From: Pontibacter sp. E15-1
Lineage (GTDB): Bacteria; Bacteroidota; Bacteroidia; Cytophagales; Hymenobacteraceae
Assembly: GCF_022601975.1 (NCBI RefSeq)
Contig: NZ_JAKVIR010000009.1
Span: 1 to 64,000, forward strand
Reading direction: 5' to 3'
Length of the DNA stretch: 64,000 bases
This document shows positions 55,288 to 63,231 of the stretch, piece after piece. Position numbers and translations under genes: made by a program. Under the pieces are notes generated by a model, which was not told the origin of the DNA, searched no databases, and was given only the letters and a program-made list of their open reading frames with translations. Numbering within the stretch: position 1 is the stretch's first letter; every line of letters begins with the position of its first letter.

Positions 55288-55365
55288 CTTGTTTAAGATT
55301 TAGCAGGAGCGTTAACTTAGTGAAAGGCTAACGTCTTGTGTCTGACATCTTACGTCTGAAACTAC

Positions 55366-55884
55366 ATGAGCACGTTTGATTTTTTCCTGGCAATCCCGAT
55401 TGCGTACGGTGCCTTTCAGGGCTTCCGGAAAGGCCTCCTGCTGGAACTGGTGTCGTTGGTGGCGCTGGTGCTGGCCATACTGGGCGGACTGAAGCTGCTG
55501 GATACGGCACTGCCGATGATGGAGGGTATGGTGGGCGACGCGCACGGGCTGCTGCCTTACGTCACGTTCCTGATCGTGTTCGTGGGCATCATCCTGCTGA
55601 TTCACCTGGGGGGGCTGATGCTCAAAAAAGTCATCGACTTCACGCCCTTCGGTTTCTTCGATAACTTCCTGGGAGGTATACTGGGCGCACTTAAGTGGTG
55701 CGTGGCCCTGAGCCTTCTGCTGTACGTGTCGGAAATGGCCGGCATCAGCGTGTCGAAGGAGACGGCCGCCGCCTCGATGGTATACCCCGTGGTGCTCAAA
55801 ACCACCCCGTACGCCCTCGACATCCTGAGCTATGTGCTCCCCTTCGTGAAATCCCTGATCACTTCGCTCAAGCATCATTTTTAG
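55366..55884 (+). CDS. CvpA family membrane protein
   Basis: Protein of 172 residues with four membrane segments (MSTFDFFLAIPIAYGAFQGF, VSLVALVLAILGGLKLLD, LPYVTFLIVFVGIILLIH and a late one in WCVALSLLLYV). CvpA proteins are linked to colicin V production and to membrane or envelope stress survival. The start is preceded by degenerate TCTTACGTCTGA-type repeats. The role here is not determined. Confidence 0.85.
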   Translation: MSTFDFFLAIPIAYGAFQGFRKGLLLELVSLVALVLAILGGLKLLDTALPMMEGMVGDAHGLLPYVTFLIVFVGIILLIHLGGLMLKKVIDFTPFGFFDNFLGGILGALKWCVALSLLLYVSEMAGISVSKETAAASMVYPVVLKTTPYALDILSYVLPFVKSLITSLKHHF

Positions 55885-56083
55885 CAGTCAGAAGGTTTGG
55901 AAGTGAGAGGGGGTATAAAGTTGAAAAGACAGGTATGAAATAACCATAAGTTGGCGATGGCTGCGGGCAGTGTCTACAGCCATATATGATTTCTGCTGCG
56001 GCAGATGCATGCTGCGATACTCATGCTGTTTCCAAAATTTTAACTTTCTAATTCTCTCACTTCCAAACTTTCTAACTTCTCAG

Positions 56084-56653
56084 ATGCTTTTGCTGCTCGA
56101 CAACTTCGACTCGTTCACTTACAACCTGGTGGACTACTTCGGGCAACTGGGGGTGGCGGCAAAAGTGGTGCGGAACGACGTGCCGCTGGAAGAGATACAG
56201 CAGTTGCCGGTAGAGGCCATCGTGCTCTCGCCGGGGCCGGGCGTGCCACAAGCGGCAGGGTCTTTGCTGCGTGTTATTGAGCATTATCATGCCAGGGTGC
56301 CCATGCTGGGCATCTGTCTGGGGCATCAGGCCCTGGGCGAGTTCTTCGGGGCCACGCTGGCAAAAGGCATCCGGCCCATGCACGGCAAAATCTCCGAGAT
56401 CATTTGCGAGACAGACCCGATATTTGCGGGGATGCCATCCATCACGCAGGTGGTGCGGTATCATTCGTTAGTGCTGCACCGCACACCCGAATGCATTCTT
56501 CCGCTGGCACATACGCCCGAAGGCGAACTGATGGCATTCCGGCACAAAGAACTGCCGCTGTATGCGCTGCAGTTTCACCCGGAGGCCGCATTAACGACAT
56601 ATGGTTTGCACATGCTCCGAAATTGGCTTACTATTGCTAATATTGCACCGTGA
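56084..56653 (+). CDS. TrpG/PabA-type glutamine amidotransferase
   Basis: Class I glutamine amidotransferase subunit of 189 residues. The ATG at 56084 is chosen because an upstream start (55970) would pass through a repeat-rich leader. The triad is complete: cysteine in LGICLGHQALGEFFG, histidine and glutamate in YALQFHPEAALTT. The opening LLLLDNFDSFTYNLVDYF is typical of TrpG and PabA. It supplies ammonia for anthranilate or 4-amino-4-deoxychorismate; no partner synthase (trpE/pabB) is near, so the pathway is undecided, with folate (PabA) more likely for a stand-alone gene. Confidence 0.88.
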   Translation: MLLLLDNFDSFTYNLVDYFGQLGVAAKVVRNDVPLEEIQQLPVEAIVLSPGPGVPQAAGSLLRVIEHYHARVPMLGICLGHQALGEFFGATLAKGIRPMHGKISEIICETDPIFAGMPSITQVVRYHSLVLHRTPECILPLAHTPEGELMAFRHKELPLYALQFHPEAALTTYGLHMLRNWLTIANIAP

Positions 56654-56704
56654 ATTGACCGTATCCCGCAGGAATACGTTTCTTTCAAAAAGTTTTGACG
56701 CCAC

Positions 56705-57481
56705 ATGGATCTACAAATCAAGCAACAAGGGGATTTCCAATACATAGACGAAGGAGAAGGTGAGGTGCTACTGCTGCTACACGGGCTTTTTGGTGCCCTG
56801 AGCAACTGGAACGGTGTGGTAGACCATTTCTCCAAAAACTACCGCGTTGTTATCCCGCTGATGCCTATTTATGAGATGGCGCTGCACAAGGCCGGGGTGC
56901 CGGGGCTGGTCGCCTTTGTGGAGGACTTCGTGAAGCTGAAGAAACTGAAAGATCTGACCCTGCTGGGCAACTCGCTGGGTGGGCACGTGGGGCTAGTGTA
57001 TACCCTGAAGAACGCTGCGATGGTGCAGCGCCTGGTGCTTACGGGCAGCTCAGGCCTGTTCGAGGATTCGATGGGCGGCTCTTTCCCGAAGCGCGGCAAT
57101 TACCAGTATGTGGAGGAACGCGTGGGCTATACCTTCTACAACCCGAAAACGGCCACCAAAGAACTGGTGGACGAGGTGTTCGCCATCACCAACAGCAATG
57201 CCAAGTGCCTGCGCATTATTGCCATCGCCAAGTCGGCGCAGCGCCATAATATGGCCAAGGATATCACAAACATCAAGGTGCCGACGTTGTTAATTTGGGG
57301 ACTGAACGATACGATCACCCCGCCCCTGGTAGGCCACGAGTTTAACAGGCTTATCGAAGGCTCTGAGCTGTATTTCATCGATAAGTGCGGGCATGCCCCG
57401 ATGATGGAACATCCGGAGAAGTTTAACAGTATCCTTGAAAAGTATTTAGTCCGTACACCTATAACCACGCCAGCAACATGA
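56705..57481 (+). CDS. alpha/beta hydrolase
   Basis: Protein of 258 residues with LLLLHGLFGALSNWNGVVDH near the start, a nucleophile elbow GNSLGG and the late histidine in DKCGHAPMMEHPEKF. The gene overlaps the CBS gene by 4 bp (ATGA), so the two are translationally coupled. It probably belongs to the esterase/thioesterase group. It is distinct from the YbfF-like protein at 50934, and the substrate is unknown. Confidence 0.88.
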   Translation: MDLQIKQQGDFQYIDEGEGEVLLLLHGLFGALSNWNGVVDHFSKNYRVVIPLMPIYEMALHKAGVPGLVAFVEDFVKLKKLKDLTLLGNSLGGHVGLVYTLKNAAMVQRLVLTGSSGLFEDSMGGSFPKRGNYQYVEERVGYTFYNPKTATKELVDEVFAITNSNAKCLRIIAIAKSAQRHNMAKDITNIKVPTLLIWGLNDTITPPLVGHEFNRLIEGSELYFIDKCGHAPMMEHPEKFNSILEKYLVRTPITTPAT

Positions 57482-58143
57482 TTGCAGAAGAACTCATCAA
57501 CCAAATGATTCCGCCGCTGAAGCTCTACGATACCGTAGACAAGGCTTTGCGATGGATGGATGAGTTCCGTGTGAATGAACTGCCCGTGGTGAGCAACCGC
57601 AAGTACATAGGGCTGGCCACCGAGCCGCGCCTGATCGAGCTCACTGAGCGCAGCCAGCCGCTGAAAGAGCTGGAACTGGAGCATCAGGACGTGCACGTGG
57701 TCCAGCACCAGCACTTTTACGACGTGATGGAGGCGGCCATCAAGAACAAAATCCAGGTGGTGCCTGTGCTGGACGAGGAGCAGGAGTATATCGGCATCAT
57801 CACGATAAACGACACGCTTGCGGCCTTTGGGCAGATGTCGGCGTTGCAGGGGCAGGGCAGCATTCTGGTGCTCTCGATGCCCGAGCGCGACTACTCGCTG
57901 AGCCAGATCAGCCGCCTGATTGAAGAGGAGAACGTAAAAATCCTGAGTGCCTATGTGGCGCAGGACGAAATGGACCCTTACAAGATAAAGCTCACGCTCA
58001 AGCTCAACACCACCGACCCAACCCGTATCATCGCCACGCTGGAGCGCTTCGAGTACCGCATCACAGCCCAGTTCAACGACGGCCACGACAACGACGTGGG
58101 CCGCGACCGCCTGGACATGCTCCTGAAATACCTCGATATCTAA
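57478..58143 (+). CDS. CBS domain protein
   Basis: Protein of 221 residues: a tandem CBS pair (about residues 1-125; DKALRWMDEFRVNELPVVSN, then IKNKIQVVPVLDEEQEYIGI) followed by an ACT-like C-terminal region (DYSLSQISRLIEEENVKILS, then KIKLTLKLNTTDPTRIIATL). CBS pairs bind adenine nucleotides, so this is probably a regulatory protein. It overlaps the upstream hydrolase by 4 bp and lies 12 bp before the barrel protein. Confidence 0.9.
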   Translation: MIAEELINQMIPPLKLYDTVDKALRWMDEFRVNELPVVSNRKYIGLATEPRLIELTERSQPLKELELEHQDVHVVQHQHFYDVMEAAIKNKIQVVPVLDEEQEYIGIITINDTLAAFGQMSALQGQGSILVLSMPERDYSLSQISRLIEEENVKILSAYVAQDEMDPYKIKLTLKLNTTDPTRIIATLERFEYRITAQFNDGHDNDVGRDRLDMLLKYLDI

Positions 58144-58155
58144 GCCCGCGCGGTC

Positions 58156-59544
58156 ATGCCACTGCGTGTCTCTCTCTTTTTTTTCTTTTTGTTGATTTTT
58201 GCCGCCGCCAGGGCCCAGCCATGCGATGGCCCCCAGGCTGTGCTGGCCGGTGTGACGCTGGAGGGCAACGAGGTCACCAAAGATCAGGTGCTGTTGCGCG
58301 AGCTTACTTTTGCCCCCGGCGATACGGTAAACGCAGCAGATCTGGAGCCGCTACTGGAGGAAAACCGGAAGCGGATCTACAACTTGCGCCTGTTCCATAA
58401 GGTGGCCTATACCTATACCTGTGCTGCGGGCCTGGTGCAGGTAACGTATCAGGTGCTGGAGCGATTTTATACCTACCCCGTGCTGATTCTCGACTTCGCT
58501 GACCGGAACTTTAACGCCTGGCTCGAGAAAAAAGACTGGAGCCGCATAGACTATGGGGCCAGCCTGGTGCGCCGCAACTTCAGGGGCCGCAACGAGGAGG
58601 TGCGGCTGCGGGTGCAGCGGGGCTTTAACAAGCGGCTGGAGTTTTCGTATCGTGTCCCTTACATTAGCAGGAGGTATAACCTTGGCGCCGAGGTGGGCGT
58701 GGCCGACTACCGGAGCCGCACCGTCAGCTATACCAATGACGGCAACAGGCAGCGTTTCTTTGAGCAGGAGGAAGGCCTGCCGATCAGGCGCACGGCTTTG
58801 TCTGCCGGCCTCGTGCACCGGCAGAGCGTGCAGCGGCAGGAAGGGTTGCGGCTCTCATACCACCACGAGCGCATCTCGGGGGCGGTGACGGAGCTGAACC
58901 CGGCATTTTACGGCAGTGATCTGGGGCGGCGCAACTACCTTCGCACAGAACTGTATAAAGTGGTGAACCTGCGCAACTACTTTGCATACCCCCTCTCGGG
59001 CAGTTATCTTGAGGTTGGGGCTGCGCAAACGCTTTTCCTGCAGAACTCAGGCACGCCCTATACCATCCTGCGGGGCAAGTACGTCCGATATACCAGGTTC
59101 CTGGAGAAGTACTCGTACATGGCCGGGGGCGAGGCGCAGCTGCGGCTGGCCGGGCGGCATGCCTTCGCCGACAATTACGCGCTGGGCTTCCGGTCGCTGG
59201 TGCGGGGGTATGAGCTGTATGTGGTGGGGGGGCAGCACTATGGGCTGTTTAAGCAGGGCATCACCCGCGAGCTGTTGGAGATAGAGGGCATCCGGCTGAA
59301 ATTTATCCGGAACCCTAAATTTAATACGATACCTTTGTCTTTATACCTCAATGCCTTTACAGATGCGGGTTACGTGGTGGATCGCGTGTACGAGGAGGGC
59401 AACCCGCTGACCAACAGTCTGCTGGTAGGGGGCGGGATGGGGCTGCACGCCGTCACGTTTTATGATATCGTGCTGCGGATGGAGTACACGCTCAACAAAG
59501 AAGGCGACAGAGGGTTCTATTTTAGCACCAGTTTTCCCTTTTGA
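58156..59544 (+). CDS. BamA/TamA-like outer membrane protein with POTRA domain
   Basis: Protein of 462 residues with a signal peptide (MPLRVSLFFFFLLIFAAARA). One POTRA-like domain (about residues 25-110; VLAGVTLEGNEVTKDQVLLR, ENRKRIYNLRLFHKVAYTY) precedes an Omp85-type barrel ending in RGFYFSTSFPF, a C-terminal aromatic signal. It is shorter than BamA, which starts at 63232. It may insert or secrete outer membrane proteins. It lies in a run from the CBS gene to nadK with 12- and 10-bp gaps. Confidence 0.85.
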   Translation: MPLRVSLFFFFLLIFAAARAQPCDGPQAVLAGVTLEGNEVTKDQVLLRELTFAPGDTVNAADLEPLLEENRKRIYNLRLFHKVAYTYTCAAGLVQVTYQVLERFYTYPVLILDFADRNFNAWLEKKDWSRIDYGASLVRRNFRGRNEEVRLRVQRGFNKRLEFSYRVPYISRRYNLGAEVGVADYRSRTVSYTNDGNRQRFFEQEEGLPIRRTALSAGLVHRQSVQRQEGLRLSYHHERISGAVTELNPAFYGSDLGRRNYLRTELYKVVNLRNYFAYPLSGSYLEVGAAQTLFLQNSGTPYTILRGKYVRYTRFLEKYSYMAGGEAQLRLAGRHAFADNYALGFRSLVRGYELYVVGGQHYGLFKQGITRELLEIEGIRLKFIRNPKFNTIPLSLYLNAFTDAGYVVDRVYEEGNPLTNSLLVGGGMGLHAVTFYDIVLRMEYTLNKEGDRGFYFSTSFPF

Positions 59545-59554
59545 TAAAAAAACT

Positions 59555-60442
59555 ATGAGAATAGCCATACTCGGAAAACCTTTCAACGATACCATCGCGC
59601 CCTTTATCCAGACGCTGTTTGATGAGCTGCAGCGGCGGAAAGCAGAGCTTTTCCTTGTAGAGCAGTTTCAGCTTTTCCTCAAAAACACCATCAACCTGCC
59701 TACCGGCATCCAGACCTTCCGCCGTGGCGAGCTGCTGGAGGAGGTGGACGTGGTGCTGAGCATCGGGGGCGACGGCACCCTGCTGGACACCGTGACCTAC
59801 GTGGGTAAGCAGCAGCTTCCGATCCTGGGTATAAACACCGGCCGGCTGGGCTTTCTGGCCACCATCCCCTACGACAGCATCAACGTTGCCCTGGACGCAT
59901 TGTACCAAGGCCACTATACCCTGGATGACCGCGCGCTGATACGGGTAGATTCCGATCAGGAGATTTTTGATGGCATTAACTTCGGATTAAATGAGTTTAG
60001 CGTATTAAAACGCGATTCCTCGGCTATGATTGTGGTGCACACGTATATAGACGGGGAATATTTGAACTCTTACTGGGCGGATGGCCTGGTGGTGGCCACC
60101 CCCACGGGCTCTACCGGATACTCCCTGAGTTGCGGCGGGCCTCTGGTGCTGCCCCAAACGAATAACTTCGTAATTTCGCCGGTCTGTCCGCATAACCTGA
60201 ACGTCAGGCCGATGATTGTCTCAGACAGAAGCGTGATTTCCTTTGAGGTAGAGGGGCGCAGCAGCACTTACCTCGCCTCCCTCGATTCGCGCTCCACCGC
60301 CGTTGACATGAATGTGCAGTTGGCCGTCCGGCGCGAGAACTTTGCCGCCCGGCTGATCAAGTTGCATCAGGTCAATTTCCTGTCTACTTTGCGCAGTAAA
60401 CTCAACTGGGGCTTAGATAAAAGGAATGATAGTCTAAAGTAA
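59555..60442 (+). CDS. nadK: NAD kinase
   Basis: Phosphorylates NAD to NADP. The ATG at 59555 gives 295 residues (MRIAILGKPFNDTIAPFIQT); an upstream frame start (59462) would overlap the barrel gene. Motifs are complete: LSIGGDGTLLDTVTYV, LGINTGRLGFLATIP, LNEFSV, and VVATPTGSTGYSLSCGGPLV. In many Cytophagales it sits beside envelope genes as it does here. Confidence 0.95.
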   Translation: MRIAILGKPFNDTIAPFIQTLFDELQRRKAELFLVEQFQLFLKNTINLPTGIQTFRRGELLEEVDVVLSIGGDGTLLDTVTYVGKQQLPILGINTGRLGFLATIPYDSINVALDALYQGHYTLDDRALIRVDSDQEIFDGINFGLNEFSVLKRDSSAMIVVHTYIDGEYLNSYWADGLVVATPTGSTGYSLSCGGPLVLPQTNNFVISPVCPHNLNVRPMIVSDRSVISFEVEGRSSTYLASLDSRSTAVDMNVQLAVRRENFAARLIKLHQVNFLSTLRSKLNWGLDKRNDSLK

Positions 60443-60463
60443 TATTAAATATATATAATATAA

Positions 60464-60494
60464 TTTCCTAAATTCAGTTTTATCACTATTTTTG
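60464..60494 (+). promoter_or_regulatory. probable promoter of the first DUF6089 gene
   Basis: TTTC at 60464-60467 and TATTTTTG at 60487-60494 with about 20 bp between. Start of transcription near 60500 leaves a leader of about 58 nt. Confidence 0.5.
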
Positions 60495-60557
60495 TCTCAG
60501 CTTAAGTTGGGCTAGTCATTACCAGCTGAAATACCATCTATTAGATACTGTTTCGTC

Positions 60558-61553
60558 ATGAAGAAATTTTGTACCCTTGTTGTATTATTTATTTTTACCC
60601 TTACCCTTGCCGCCACCGATGCCGACGCACAGCGCTTTACGAAGCGGAAGCGCTACGGCTCTGTGGGCGTGACGCTGGCCGCTGCAAACTACTTCGGTGA
60701 CATTGTGCCAGCTCCAGACTTCACAAGCTTCCGTTTCAAATCTACCCGCCCGGATGTGGGGATTAACTATACCTACCGATTTGCCCCGCGCGTGTCCTTC
60801 AGGACCTCCTTTAACTGGATGCGCATTATGGGCGACGACAGACTGAGCGCCTCTGTGGACGAGGGCGAAAACGCGCCGCGTTTCAAAAGAAACCTCTCGT
60901 TCCGCAACGACATAAAAGAGTTGAGTGCTGTAGCCGTTTTCGACTTGTTTGAGAACCGCAACTACTATCGCCGCCGCCCTGATTTCGTTCCTTACGGTTT
61001 CCTGGGAGTGGCTGTGTTGCACCACAACCCAAAGGCCTATTATGTAAATGGCTCCCGCGACGGGCTCAATGCGGCCAACGATATCCCGACAGGCTGGTAT
61101 GAATTGCAGCCCCTGGGCACCGAAGGCCAGTACGCCTCTAATGCCAGCGATTACCCCAAGCCTTACAGCCGAGTGCAGATTGCCATCCCTTTTGGAATCG
61201 GGGTGCGGTATAAGATAGACAGAAACCTGGACCTGAGCCTGGAGGTGGGCTGGAGAAAAACGTTTACGGATTACCTGGACGATGCCAGCTCGTCGTTCGC
61301 CTCTAAGGCAGACATTCTGAACGGCGGAGGCTCCAACCCAAAGGCCGCCACCATCCTGTCAGACAGAAGCGCGGAGGCCGGTTTTGCCACTACGCAGGAC
61401 CCAAGCGGGACGGTGTATGATATCGTACCAGGCTATGGCACCTCAGCAAATAAAAAAAGAGGCAACAATTCTGACGATGATTGGTATATCACCACTGGTA
61501 TAACCCTTAATTATATTTTGGCACCGCAGATTAGAAGTCCTAAGTTCAGATAA
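60558..61553 (+). CDS. DUF6089 outer membrane barrel protein, first copy
   Basis: Product of 331 residues with a signal peptide (MKKFCTLVVLFIFTLTLAAT). The barrel region starts with RKRYGSVGVTLAAANYFGDI and contains paired strands FAPRVSFRTSFNWMRIMGDD and IAIPFGIGVRYKIDRNLDLS. It matches the DUF6089 group of Bacteroidota, usually located between nadK and uppS. Probably an outer membrane protein of envelope assembly; function unknown. A paralogue follows. Confidence 0.8.
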   Translation: MKKFCTLVVLFIFTLTLAATDADAQRFTKRKRYGSVGVTLAAANYFGDIVPAPDFTSFRFKSTRPDVGINYTYRFAPRVSFRTSFNWMRIMGDDRLSASVDEGENAPRFKRNLSFRNDIKELSAVAVFDLFENRNYYRRRPDFVPYGFLGVAVLHHNPKAYYVNGSRDGLNAANDIPTGWYELQPLGTEGQYASNASDYPKPYSRVQIAIPFGIGVRYKIDRNLDLSLEVGWRKTFTDYLDDASSSFASKADILNGGGSNPKAATILSDRSAEAGFATTQDPSGTVYDIVPGYGTSANKKRGNNSDDDWYITTGITLNYILAPQIRSPKFR

Positions 61554-61601
61554 TAGAACGGGCCCCACTGCGTTGTTCAACTGAACTCCGCGAACACTTA
61601 C

Positions 61602-62417
61602 ATGGCATTAAAGAATATCACAGGTACACTCCTTATTTGTTTCGCATTACAAATAGGGAGTGTTTTTTTTAGCTCCGCATCGTTTGCACAGCGCGTAACC
61701 CCTGTAACTACCTCCGAGATTGGCGTAGGTATAGGAGGGGCAAACTACAAAGGCGAACTCGCGCCAAACTACCGCTTCCTGAATAACCAGCCGGCGCTCA
61801 CCGTCTTTTACCGCCGCGACATGTCTAACGCCATCACGCTCCGGGGCGGGCTGATGGGGAGCCACCGCATCGTGGATGACAACACGCTGAGCGACGAAGC
61901 CTATGCCGACGAGCGGCCATACCATGCCTACCGAAGGGCCGAAGCCCGGTTAAGCCTGTTTGAGGTTTCCGGCGTGATGGAGTATAACTTCCTCGATTAT
62001 TACGATCTCTCGCAAAAGGTCCGGATCTCGCCCTACGTGTTCGTGGGAGTGGCAGGGCTTCTTTATAATGTCAAGCTTTCATCGGCCAACCCCGCTCTGG
62101 GAAAACTGGCGTCTGCCCCTGGCGCAGCTGACGGAGGCGTGCTATCCAAGCCCTACGACACCAACATTACTGTAGCCATACCGTTTGGGGTGGGGGTGAA
62201 GTATGCCCTGAGCAAGCATTGGAACCTGGGCCTGGAGTTCGGCGCCCGCAAGCTGCTCACCGACCGGCTCGACTACCTGTCGGAAGAGGAACCCAAGCAC
62301 CTTGCCAACCCACACGACAAGGACTGGTATTTCTACAACGGCGTGAGCATATCCTACACCTTTTATCGCACAAACTGCCCCCCTGTGTATAAGAATAAAG
62401 CCGGTCTCCTAGATTAA
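61602..62417 (+). CDS. DUF6089 outer membrane barrel protein, second copy
   Basis: Product of 271 residues, signal peptide then VTTSEIGVGIGGANYKGELA, similar to VGVTLAAANYFGDI in the previous protein. Also shared are the ANYxG/FGD start, the YVFVGVAGLLYN strand, and AIPFGVGVKYALSKHWNLGL near the end. It lacks the ~60-residue insert of the first copy. Lies 48 bp after it. A tandem duplication is likely. Confidence 0.8.
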   Translation: MALKNITGTLLICFALQIGSVFFSSASFAQRVTPVTTSEIGVGIGGANYKGELAPNYRFLNNQPALTVFYRRDMSNAITLRGGLMGSHRIVDDNTLSDEAYADERPYHAYRRAEARLSLFEVSGVMEYNFLDYYDLSQKVRISPYVFVGVAGLLYNVKLSSANPALGKLASAPGAADGGVLSKPYDTNITVAIPFGVGVKYALSKHWNLGLEFGARKLLTDRLDYLSEEEPKHLANPHDKDWYFYNGVSISYTFYRTNCPPVYKNKAGLLD

Positions 62418-62451
62418 GTTGCAATGTTCCACAAATTTGTGATGGTTTTTG

Positions 62452-62459
62452 TAACTTGC
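62452..62459 (+). promoter_or_regulatory. -7-like box before uppS
   Basis: TAACTTGC at 62452-62459, 17 bp before the ATG at 62477; the surrounding 12-mer TGTAACTTGCGG is the same as before feoA. No clear -33 element. Confidence 0.4.
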
Positions 62460-62476
62460 GGGGAAATTGTGTTTTA

Positions 62477-63220
62477 ATGAATCTTAAGGAGAACGTAAAC
62501 TTAGGCAATTTACCGAGGCACATCGCCGTTATAATGGACGGCAATGGGCGTTGGGCGAAGCAAAGAGGTGGGCTGCGGATATTTGGGCACCAGAATGCGA
62601 TCAAGGCGGTGCGCGACACAGTGGAGGGCGCTGCAGAGCTTGGCGTGGAATACCTGACCCTCTATGCTTTCTCTACCGAAAACTGGTCCCGGCCTATGGC
62701 GGAGGTTACAGCCTTGATGACATTGCTGGTATCTACCATACGCAAGGAAACCGCCACACTCAACAAGAACAACATCCGGCTGCAAACGATCGGAGATACC
62801 GAAAGCTTGCCAAAAGCCTGCCAGCGGGAACTGATGGAGGCCATCGAGCTGACCAAACAAAACGCGGGCATGACGCTGGTGCTGGCGCTCAGCTATAGCG
62901 GCCGCTGGGACATAACGCAGGCCATGCAGCAGGTGGCAACGGAGGTGGCGCAAGGAAAGCTCCAGGCCAGTGCCATAAACGAGGCCACGGTGGCAGACCG
63001 CCTGTCCACAGCGGGCATTCCGGATCCTGAGCTGCTTATCCGCACGAGCGGCGAACAACGCATCAGTAACTTTCTGCTGTGGCAATTAGCATATACCGAA
63101 CTTTACATCACAGAGTTGCTTTGGCCTGACTTCAGGAAAGAGCACTTGTATGAGGCAATAATTTCTTACCAGCGCCGGGAGCGGCGTTTCGGGAAGACAA
63201 GTGAACAAATAATCAAGTGA
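62477..63220 (+). CDS. uppS: isoprenyl transferase (undecaprenyl diphosphate synthase)
   Basis: Makes the C55 lipid carrier for peptidoglycan and O-antigen precursors. 247 residues from the ATG at 62477; an upstream TTG at 62456 lies in the promoter area. Cis-prenyltransferase motifs are clear: HIAVIMDGNGRWAKQRGG, TLYAFSTENWSRP, and LLIRTSGEQRISNFLLWQLA. It lies 11 bp before bamA, an arrangement common in this phylum. Confidence 0.95.
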   Translation: MNLKENVNLGNLPRHIAVIMDGNGRWAKQRGGLRIFGHQNAIKAVRDTVEGAAELGVEYLTLYAFSTENWSRPMAEVTALMTLLVSTIRKETATLNKNNIRLQTIGDTESLPKACQRELMEAIELTKQNAGMTLVLALSYSGRWDITQAMQQVATEVAQGKLQASAINEATVADRLSTAGIPDPELLIRTSGEQRISNFLLWQLAYTELYITELLWPDFRKEHLYEAIISYQRRERRFGKTSEQIIK

Positions 63221-63231
63221 TAAGAATACCA

